From: Endothia cerciana
Taxonomy: Eukaryota; Ascomycota; Sordariomycetes; Diaporthales; Cryphonectriaceae
Length of the DNA stretch: 42,044 nt
Reading direction: 5' to 3'
NCBI GenBank assembly: GCA_026119935.1
Contig: JALRMH010000090.1
Span: 1-42,044, forward strand
The notes under the pieces are model-generated. The model was not told where the DNA came from, searched no databases, and saw only the letters and a list, made by a program, of their open reading frames with translations. The position numbers were made by a program, and so were the translations under genes. Shown here piece after piece: positions 33,413-42,044 of the stretch (positions within the stretch are counted from its first letter, which is position 1; each line of letters begins with the position of its first letter).

Positions 33413-35475
33413 CTATTAAAAGAGTGTTGAATTCCTTAGATTTATTTTTTCTGCTTATAGTATTTTAATAGATCTTAATCGGATTCGTACTATTACAGAA
33501 TAGCCGAAGCCTAGAAGTTACTACGATATTTAAGTCTTTTTAAGCTTTTGTAACTTCTATCGCCGGTTTATTAAAGGATACTTACAGATTACGACACCTT
33601 TAACTGCCTTGCTAAAAGGGAGCTAGGATAGTTGAAAACTAGGAGAAGTGTCTTTAAAAACTGTTGAAGCTATAGCTTTTTGAAAGCTGATCGCTGCTTT
33701 TCAGACAGCTTCTCTCTTAAGGCACTTTGACCTAATACTACCTTTACAACTTGAAACCGATGCATCAAGCTTTGCGCTTGCTAGCATCTTATCCCAACCT
33801 AATAAGCAGGGCTGCTAGCATTCTATTACTTTTTAGTCTAAAAAGCTTAGTAGTGCTAAGTTGAATTATAAAACACTAGATCTTAAGCTAATAGCTGTTA
33901 TAGAGTTATTTAAATACTAGCGATACTATCTTAATAAATTATAATTCTAGATTAAAGTATTATCTAATTATTAGAACCTTTAAGCCTTTCTGAGAAAGCC
34001 TTGCTTAGAGAGCAGGTAATTACGCTAGTATATAGAGCTTGCTTTATATAACTTTATGCTAAAGCATTAGGTAGGCAAGTTGAATCCTGCTAATAGCTTG
34101 TTAAAGAGACTAGATTTTAAAGGCGAAAAGCTAACAAATATAGACTTTATAGCTGCTCTAAAATCTAGAATAGTTTAAATAATAGATGCCTTCTCTAGCT
34201 ATTAAGCTATCTTAAAGGATTAGTTTATCCTATAAAACATTGTAAGGGTACAGAGCATAGTATTATAAAAGAGTGTATATAACTTAAATATTTCTAAACT
34301 TTTAAAAGAGGCTGTCTATTAAGTATAGACTAAGGACTAGACGTGTTATCGGTTGAAAACTGCTATAGAATTACAGGATATAAAGCTTTTAGAACAAGGC
34401 TAAAGTATATTGCACAGCTTCTTATTATTTAAAAGCTTATTAGTAGTTCTAGACTATATAGCGCTATAGAACAAGATTCTAAAACTATACTATAATAATC
34501 TATTAGCAGGATATTTTAAAATTGCTAAGATATTAGAGCTGATTCGCTAGAAGTTCTACTAGAAAAATCTAAGAATAGTTATAAAGGACTAGGTTTAAAG
34601 TTGCTCTATATATAATAAAAACCAAGTCCTTAGGCACAAGTTATATAGCAGGCTAAAACCTTTTAATCTGCTTATAAGGCTGATAAAGGAACTTGCTATA
34701 GACTTTATAATAAGATTGCTACTTGTATTATAGAACAGCGTTAAAGTAGATGCTATTCTTATAATTATTAACAGGTTTTTAAAATAGGTTTGCTTTTTGC
34801 TAGTGCAAACAGATATTATATTAGCAGAACTAGCAGAGTTATTCTATATAGAGATTAACTTTATTTATCAAGCACTCTTAAGGATAGTCTTAAATAAAGG
34901 ATTAGTATTTATAAGTTAATTTTAAGCTGATTTATACTATATTTTAAAAATCAAGCATCGCTTATCAACAGCGTTCTACCCTTAAACTAATACCTAGTTA
35001 GAATAGATAATCTAAGTTATTAATCACTACTTTTAGTATTATATTACTTCGGTATAAAGTAACTAGCTTAAACTGCTATAATTAATATAATAGGTTATTA
35101 ATAATAGCTGTAATACTATTATAAGAATAATGCTATTAAAAGCTCTTTTTAGATATAACTTAGACCTTTAATTCGATATTAAGGATAATATTATAGAAAA
35201 GAGAGTACCTAGAGTAAAGGAACGCGTTAAGCGCTTACAAGTAGTTCGAAAAGAGATGAAGAAATACTAGCAAATAGCAGTAAAATCGCACGCTAAGTAT
35301 TATAACTAGAAACACTAGCTATTCGAATTCAGCAAAGAAGACTTAGTTAAGCTATTAACTTAGAATTTGCAATTTAAAGGCGAGTCGAAGAAGTTAATCC
35401 TTTAATTTATAAGCTCTTTCAGAGTGTTAGAACGCATTAGGATACAAGTATACTATATTACACTCTTTAATAAAT
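33413..35475 (+). pseudogene. pol: Pol of family C, RT end, RNase H and integrase
   Basis: Continues C pol after D1: KSVEFLRFIFS, FCNFYRRFIKGY (RT connection), then RNase H with LETDASSFALASILSQ near 33751-33800. Integrase follows: zinc-like N-terminal region near 34480-34640, core with LAIDFIIRLL near 34700 and the TAFYP.TNT.LE segment near 34970-35005 (catalytic Glu region). RIP stops are many. The sequence is clearly different from family B. Interrupted at 35475 by a solo LTR-A. Confidence 0.84.
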
Positions 35476-35688
35476 TGTCAGTAAAGCCTGTAGATCCGAA
35501 TCACATAAGTCAGCTTGTTGAGTGCCCCCAGCCAAAAGCCTGTATTGCGATATAATAGCTAACACTTAAGGTCTAAGCCTAAAGTCCTAAGCCTAAAGCT
35601 AGTAGGCTTCCCTTTTGTATAGATAGCTGGCCCTGGCTAGCTCCTAACCCTTGGCCCTGTCACCTCATGACACCTGCTACTCGTGACA
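35476..35688 (-). repeat. Solo LTR-A, young copy
   Basis: 213 bp, TGTCAGTAAAG...CTCGTGACA, flanked by perfect TAAAT duplications at 35471-35475 and 35689-35693. It still holds many CA dinucleotides lost in the other copies (GCCCCCAGCC, CACCTCATGACACC), so it entered late. Element orientation is minus. Formed by LTR-LTR recombination of a full element. Confidence 0.95.
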
Positions 35689-36176
35689 TAAATACTTATA
35701 GCTTTATAATATCTTCCTTATATCCCTCTTTGAATTATAAAAGATCTAATAGGGTCAGGCTCCTCAAGACCTACTAATTATGCCTGACCTTGCTAATAAT
35801 AAAGAATAAGAAGTAGAAGAAATAGTAGATTATCGGATGTTTAACAGCAACACGCATTACCTTATTAAATAGTCAGGATAGCTATCAGAGTATAATACCT
35901 AGGAACCTAAGGACTATCTAGGGAATGCTCTTTAAAAAGTGAAGCAATTCCTCTAGCGATAACTTAAGAAGAATAAGCCTTGCAGAGCAGCGACTTGCAT
36001 ATAAGTTGCTGACAAGGCTATAGCAATCAGAAAGAGATACAAGGACGTGTCACTAGCACTAGTTAAGTTAGGAAAGCTAGCTCTTTTGCTATTTAGTGCT
36101 TACCCACCTACTCGGCTACTGCTAGCTATCAAAACGCTATATCCTCTTGCTTGTACTCTAGCTAGGTTGCTTCCCT
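35689..36176 (+). pseudogene. pol: Pol of family C, integrase tail with chromodomain
   Basis: After the solo LTR the frame goes on to a chromodomain at about 35805-35950: EVEEIVDYRMF, THYLIK.SG.LSEYNT.EP, where the Trp codons of the aromatic cage are now TAG. Then a basic tail (RKRYKDVSLALVKLGKLALL) to a stop near 36174. Shows that family C is also a chromovirus. Confidence 0.82.
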
Positions 36177-37501
36177 AACCCTGTTTCCTTAGCGATTCGC
36201 GCCTTTGTCTTTTAAGCAACTTGCAACCTCTTTGCTTTTAGCCTACAGCTAACCTGCAAACAACTTACCCTAATGAATCAGAGCAAGGTCGAACAGGAAA
36301 GCGTTAAGAGCCTTTAACTAAGCTAGTATTAGCACAGTAGCGCTAGCTACTACCTGCTCCTCTAAAGTTAGATTTAGTAAGTCCTCGCTACCTTTATAAG
36401 TAGTAACTACCTCCTTTAGAGTATTATAATATTCTAATACTATAACTAACTAAGTAATATAACTTATATTACTAGGCTTAAAGTATAGTAGTAATAATAT
36501 AGCCTTATTAAAGATAGCCTTATATATTAATAATTAGCTTATTAAGCGCTATAGTAATGCTAGCAGGTTATTAATAACTTATGCTTTTAAAGCTGTACTA
36601 TAGTACTAGCTTTTATAGCTAAATACCTAGATAATAGTTGCAGAACTATATATAAGCTTAATAAGCTCTTATAGATAGCTTCTTATTACTAGTTAGGTCC
36701 TACTCTAATATATAAGCTAAGCAAGATACTAGAAATATAATAATAAGGTAATACTAAGCTTTAGCAACTAGCAAGCAATCTTTATTATTAAAGAAGCATA
36801 CTAAACTTATAGTAGTATAGGCAGACTCTTTCTAGAAGTCTGCTTTTAACTATAAAAAGGCTAGCAGATACTATAAAGTCCTTTATATATTAATAAAGTA
36901 CTAGAACGCATGTTAGACGCAATATGCAGGATAAATAAAGGATACACGCAACCTACCTGCTAGCAGACCTTATTATTAGATAAACAAACGTTGCAGGCTG
37001 TAGACGATGTGTTCAGGAAGGAGCAGGTGATATGCAGTAGCGCTTTAGCTATAAGCACACACTTATACTCTATGATAATAGCACACTTTAAGCATACTAA
37101 GCGCAAGACTACTTAAAGGTCTGCCTGAGTAGAGGCCTCCGAGTAAGCAGCATGCATTATGCGACAAGGAGGTATTGTAGCACAGGCGAGACAGCAGCAT
37201 AGTGCATAGTAATAAAGGGCGATAAGATATAGTAACGTAGCTAGGGACTGTAAAGGGTGTAGCTGATAGCAGGACAAGAGATACTGTGGCGCTGCGCGAG
37301 AGATGTGATAGAGGGGGGCAGCGGGCAATTAGTGCTTGTCTTAGGAGGTTGTAGTAGTGAGGAAAGAAGAGAAGCCTACGCATTTTAACGATAGTAGTAT
37401 GCTAGGTCTTTATAGACAAACTAGTAGCGAAAAGCAATCGTGACAGCACTAGTAGGGTAGACCTATATTTAGCGCTAACATCTAAGGCTAGGTATTATTA
37501 T
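36177..37501 (+). other. Family C region between pol and the 3' LTR, function unknown
   Basis: 1.3 kb with no recognised domain. From about 36278 to 37442 one plus-strand frame is interrupted only by TAA/TAG/TGA, as in a RIP-damaged coding frame. It includes readable stretches such as LLITYAFKAVL, TLQAVDDVFRKEQVICSSA and KEEKPTHFNDSSMLG. A second frame looks almost as good in the first half, so coding status is open. The part 36900-37450 is richer in GC and less RIP-mutated. Minus-strand open frames at 37063-37383 are Leu/Ser-rich and look spurious. Confidence 0.4.
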
Positions 37502-37515
37502 AAAGGGGGGATAGT
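37502..37515 (+). promoter_or_regulatory. Polypurine tract of family C element
   Basis: AAAGGGGGGATAGT directly before the LTR-like TATCACAATAAC; the strongest purine run in the window. Confidence 0.75.
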
Positions 37516-37738
37516 TATCACAATAACAGCGCTAGTAGCTTATAGTGCTAGCGGATAACAGCGTTAGCAGTGTACAAGCTATTCCCCTTCAAATAGCTAG
37601 CAACTCGACACACTAGTTCTTTCTACACTATAAGAATCAGTCTCTATACTAACAGACACCTAGCAGCTATTAATCAGACAGCTTGTTCTCGCTATATTAT
37701 TGTAACTCTGCTAGGCTTATATAATAGGTGTTCTAATA
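37516..37738 (+). repeat. LTR-C, 3' LTR of the family C element
   Basis: About 223 bp from TATCACAATAAC (TGTCACAATAAC) to CTAATA. It contains the repeated motif AACAGCG(C/T)TAG. Its end is set by where family B gag homology starts (CTCTATAAA at 37739). Only one copy is in the window, so the ends are inferred. Confidence 0.65.
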
Positions 37739-38658
37739 CTCTATAAATAATAGATAGAAAAATCTAAAAAGGGAGGAAGCTAACTAATATAGCGCTTATA
37801 GCTTAATACTAACAGGAAGTTTTAATCTAAAAACTAAAATAGAACCTAGTATTAAAGCATAGTATAAAGTAGTAGTATTTATATTAGATTAATAGAATTA
37901 GATATAGTAAATTATTAGTTTATAAGAAGACTAAGCAGCAGTATAAAATGCTTTAATTGCAGAAAGTATAAGTACTTTGTAAGAGAATGCAAATAATTTA
38001 AGAAGCTATATTAGCAACTAGTTTAAAAAGGACGATAAGTAAATATTCTTTAATAACAGGAACTTAATTATCTAAGTAAAAATATCTTATTAGAGCAAGT
38101 GTTAAACTCTATTAGCAACTATAAACGCTTTAATTAGATGTTTTGCTATAATAATAAATGCTTAATATACCTCTCGGCGAAAGAAGGCTTAAGATAGTTT
38201 CTTAAAGCACTTAAGAAAGCATAATAATTAGTAATAAGCAGAAAGAGCCTAGTCTATAATATAGTCTTAGATAATAATAACTTAGACTGTTCTAGCACTT
38301 TTAAGAAGGAACTTGAAAAGAAAATTCAAGAACTTAGAAATAAAGATCTAGGACTATATCTGATAGCTTATTATAAAGAACGCCTCTTATTCTAAGTAGT
38401 TATAAACACTATAAAGAAGGAAACCCTTTAGGACTGATAACTAGATAAATTACTAGAATCTATTACTCTTAGAATAAAGGATAAAGATACTACAAGTAAG
38501 GAGAAAACTTATAATCAAGACTCGGACTAGAGATAGATTACTTTAGGATTAAAAATTGAGTATATAATATATAGACTCAATCTCAAAGGCCTTTTTATTA
38601 TAGTATCTATTTAAAATATTAATATTAAATAGCTAGAAGACTCTAGAATCAGCCTAAT
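37739..38658 (+). pseudogene. gag: Gag of B5, C-terminal part (outer host of the stack)
   Basis: Matches B6 gag from about 29850 on. Basic stretch, then zinc knuckle near 37947-37990 (CFNCRKYKYFVREC; both first Cys kept, His now Tyr), then the acidic tail. The N-terminal half lies left of the window because family C is inserted here. It ends at 38658 with CTAAT (38654-38658), where B7 is inserted. RIP stops present. Confidence 0.82.
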
Positions 38659-39125
38659 TGTTATAACCTATCTAACATGCAAGTTATAATAACAAGTGCA
38701 GTAAGCAAAACTACCTAGAGTAAACCTTTTAAAATAAAAGATTCAACACTCATTTTAAAAAGGATACAAGTTACAATTATATAACCTAGAGTTAAGATTA
38801 CAAGCGACTATATTAACTATAGATATAGTTGATATATTTAGGAAATAACTATATAAAATCAGCATATAGTCTAGATATTCAGACCTGAAGAGCAGAGTAT
38901 ATAAGAACAAACATTTCTTATAGTCAGATAGATCTTATAGTGCTCTTTAGTTATTAATCTAAGTTCTAAGTATATATATATTTAGAAGCTTTAAAGGTAG
39001 TGAATACTTGCATATATTACTTAGTGTATTTCTATATTTCACAGGTTTCTACTTAACACTACTCTTGTTAGTATAAACTTAATCAGTATTTAAGAAATCC
39101 CTAGATTACTATAGTGCTTATTATA
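38659..39125 (+). repeat. LTR-B, 5' LTR of B7
   Basis: 467 bp, TGTTATAACC...CTTATTATA. U3 type as in B2. TATATAAG at 38898-38905; AGTTATTAA (AGTTGTCAA before RIP) at 38949-38957, the proposed transcript start about 50 bp on. A telomere-like motif near 38800 is RIP-altered. Confidence 0.92.
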
Positions 39126-39137
39126 TTTTAACGACTC
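39126..39137 (+). promoter_or_regulatory. Putative primer-binding site of B7
   Basis: TTTTAACGACTC directly after the LTR, no TGG; complementary to the LTR site at 38949 apart from RIP changes. Confidence 0.55.
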
Positions 39138-39139
39138 TT

Positions 39140-41310
39140 ATTCAGGAATAGTTTAGTATTAATCTTTTAAATAGTATAGAAATATAATAGCTCTAGGAAC
39201 CCTCTTCTCGTCTTTACACAGCGCGCAGCTAACTTTAGAGGAATTAGTTTAATAAGTAATCTAGCTTACTCAGCATATTAAACAACTTCAGCTGCACTAA
39301 CAGCAGCAAGAAGATATTATTCAGACTTAGCAAGCCTAGATTTAGTATAGCACTTAGGCCTTTATTATAATTAGTAATAAAAGCTATAAAATAAATAAGC
39401 TAGCTATATATAATAGCACTTAGAAACTTCTTTAAGGATACTTTACCTATTATAAGGTTTACTTTTTATATAATGCTTTTTAATTTACTATAGAATCAGA
39501 GAAGGTTATTCTTGCTAGAACTTGCTTTGAAAAGGACGCTTTTATCTAGTACGAACCTTTTCTCTACGACTATCTAAAACACGCTAACAACCTTAATGCA
39601 TGCGCTAAAAACACTAAGGAAATATTCAACTCCTTTATAAGCTTTAAGAAAGCTCTTAAGGAAACCTTTAGTAACTTTAATAAAGAACATATAATAGCTT
39701 AATAATTAATAGACTTTAAACAAACTAAATTAGCATCAGCTTATATAATCTAGTTTAAATAATTTGCAGCACAACTTCTATAGAAAGATAAAAACCTTAT
39801 AAAATACTATTATAAAGGACTTAAAGATAAAATTAAGAATGAAATCTCTAAATAAGATTAGCTAAAGGATTTTATAATATTTATAAATATAGCTATTAAG
39901 ATTAATAACTATCTTTATAAATAATAAATAGAGGAATCTAAAAAGAGAGGAAGCTAATTAATATAGCACTTACTACTTAATACTAATAAGAAGTTCTAAC
40001 TTAAGAATTAAAGTAGAACTTAGCGCTAGAGTATAATATAGAGTAGAAGTACTTATACTAAATTAATAAAACTAGATATAGTAAACTATTAATTTATAAA
40101 AAGACTAAGTAGTAGTATAAAGTGCTTTAATTATAGAAAGTATAAATATTTTATAAAAGAATATAAATAACTTAAAAAGCTATAATAGCAATTAGTTTAA
40201 GAAGGATAATAGGTGAATATCCTCTAATAATAAGAATTTAATTATCTGAGTAAAAACATCTTATTAGAGTAAGTGTTAAACCCTGTTAATAATTACAGAT
40301 GCTTTAACTAGATATCTTGCTATAATAATAAATGCTTAATATACTTTTTAAAGAAAGAAGGTTTAAGATAGTTTTCTAAAGCACTTAAGAAAGCATAATA
40401 ACTAGTAATAGGCAGAAAAGGCCTGATCTATAATATAGTCCTGGATAATAACAACTCAGACTATTCTAGTACTTTTGAGAAGAAACTTAAAAGGAAGATT
40501 TAAGAACTTAGAGATAAAGACTTAGGACTATACTTAATAGCCTACTATAAAGAACGCCTTTTATCCTAAGCAGTTATAGAAACTATAAAGGAAGAAAACT
40601 CTTAAAACTGATAACTAGACGAATTACTAGAACTTATTACTCTTAGAACAGAGGATAAAGGTACTACAAATAAGGAAAAAACTTATAATTAAGAGTTAAA
40701 CTAAAGATAGATCACTCTAGAATCAAGGATTGAATATATAGTATATAGACTTAATCTCAGGAACCTCTTTACTATAGTACTTATCTAGAATATTAATGCT
40801 AAATAGCTAGAAGATTTTAAAATCAGCCTAATTCACAGAAACTACTATAAATTTATATAGATTTCATATATATACTATAGTTATAAGATATATTTTATAG
40901 AAAAGGTGAAATATAAGTAGTTTCTGATTAGAGAATAAAGCTAAATTATTCAAATAGTTAAAGAACTCTATTTATAATTCAAGGAAGTTTTTAATAGGAA
41001 ATATAATAACGCTTATATTAGATTGCTAGATAACTGCTTTAGAGAATATATTGATAAGAAAATTAAATAATAGTAGTGTAAGATAACCGACTATACTATC
41101 TATATTTATAACAAAGTTCAGAACTAGTATAAATATTAGAACGATAAAAAATAATGCAAGCACAGCTAATAATAGGCTAGAAAGCTAGCTTAGAGAGCAG
41201 CTTATAGAGTAAGGGAATCTCTAAAAGGAAAGGATCGCTTATAATAAGACTATAGACAATCAGAGCTTAAAGGTCTCTATATATTATAGAAAAGAACTAT
41301 ATATATATAA
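39140..41310 (+). pseudogene. gag: Gag of B7
   Basis: Plus-strand family B gag: Gln-rich N-terminus near 39230-39330, capsid domain at about 39480-39770, zinc knuckle at about 40120-40165 (CFNYRKYKYFIKEY; three of four ligands changed). The acidic tail runs to the TAA cluster near 41310. One of the most RIP-altered gag copies, with TAA/TAG every few codons. Confidence 0.82.
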
Positions 41311-41739
41311 AATTAAATGCTTATATCAACAGAAAGAGATATAGCGTATTATTAAATAGTAGCGCTTAAGGAAACTTCATCTCACTAGCAATTATTAATA
41401 AAGTATAATTATAATAGCATTAGAAGGAAAAACTCTATCAACTTAGTATTATAAAAGGATAACTAATTGCGTATAATTAAAGCGTAATCGATAAAGAGAT
41501 TAATTATCTATCTGTTTTAATCTAAAGATGTATAACTTTTATTATATTAAATATTATAGATACAGCACATTATAAACTAATTATAAGACTTCTTTAGCTT
41601 AAGAAATATAATTCTCAAATTAATTAGACTACTAACTAGATCTTTTAGGAACAAGCTGTACCTACAGAGAAGGTTGCAATTAAAGGCAAAGGATCGGATT
41701 CAGTTACTAAGAAGCACTTAAGAAAGAAGGCTTTAAATA
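41304..41739 (+). pseudogene. pol: Pol of B7, protease region only
   Basis: Protease motif LLNSSA near 41345-41370 and the following linker, aligned with B1 2890-3320. Cut at 41739 by D2; the target duplication would be AAATA (41735-41739; AAACA in B1). Confidence 0.78.
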
Positions 41740-42044
41740 TATAAGATAATAAATAAGTGGTTATTTGATATAAATAACAGATAGAGGAATATATAAGAAA
41801 ATAGCTTATATAATAAGCTAAAGATATAGAATCACTTTAAAGAATATAGTAGAGTAGGTGTTGTAGTTGATATATTGTTGTTGTTGTTGGTTGTCTTATT
41901 GATTATCTTGTTAGTTGTGTTGCTTCTTCTATTTCTTTCTTCTAGGTAGGAGAGAAGCTTACTATATATAGTTGTAAGCTATTATTTTAGAGTATTCTAT
42001 CTTACAGTTGATTTCTAAGCATTATAAATCAACGTAGTATCTTT
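41740..42044 (-). repeat. Element D2, partial, runs off the window
   Basis: Reverse complement matches D1 33412 back to 33174 and then 28892 back to 28842, without the B6 insert. It therefore shows the empty target site of B6. No ORF. Confidence 0.85.

Noticed and set aside
37063..37383. Two overlapping minus-strand open frames (106 and 71 codons)
   Set aside because: Leu/Ser/Tyr-rich low-complexity products opposite a purine-rich strand; no start context, no homologue in the other elements.

Overview
The window is a densely nested stack of LTR retrotransposons with no recognisable host gene. It points to a filamentous ascomycete (Pezizomycotina) with repeat-induced point mutation (RIP): the DNA is very AT- and TpA-rich, copies differ almost only by C-to-T and G-to-A changes, and nearly every stop in the old reading frames is a TAG or TAA where a Gln codon stood. 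The species cannot be named from the sequence.

Four families are present. Family A has a 213-bp LTR (TGTCA...TGACA) and carries only gag. Family B is a Ty3/gypsy chromovirus with LTRs of about 450-470 bp (TGTTATAAC...TTACA), gag, then protease-RT-RNase H-integrase-chromodomain. Each B copy whose 3' end is visible also has a gene on the opposite strand between pol and the 3' LTR, for a six-cysteine, coiled-coil protein. Family C is a second chromovirus. Family D is a solo-LTR-like insert.

The nesting can be read from 5-bp target duplications and from reading frames that resume across inserts. B5 (gag tail at 37739-38658) is the outer host. C is inserted in B5 gag; C pol is split into 20605-20936, 28424-28478, 33413-35475 and 35689-36176. 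C carries B2 (right end 20604), B4 (20937-28423, TSD TAGCA), D1 (28479-33412, TSD CTATT) and a solo A LTR (35476-35688, TSD TAAAT). B2 carries B1 in its 3' LTR, B3 (10462-18250, TSD TCCTT) and A2 (18504-20350, no TSD). B1 carries A1. B3 carries a palindromic A insert (14685-15031). D1 carries B6 (28898-33168, TSD ATACT), an element with inverted ends. B7 (from 38659) lies in B5 and carries D2 (from 41740).

Three things stand out. (1) The antisense zinc-cluster-like ORF is shared by four B copies and is less mutated and more diverged than the pol beside it. (2) Two inserts have the same LTR end at both termini, U3/U3 for A and U5/U5 for B6, each with a clean TSD, so palindromic or inverted-end cDNA was apparently integrated. 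(3) In both A and B a 9-nt sequence just after the 5' LTR is complementary to a site about 50 bp after the TATA box, and there is no tRNA-type TGG primer site. This suggests self-priming and would explain the A palindrome in detail.
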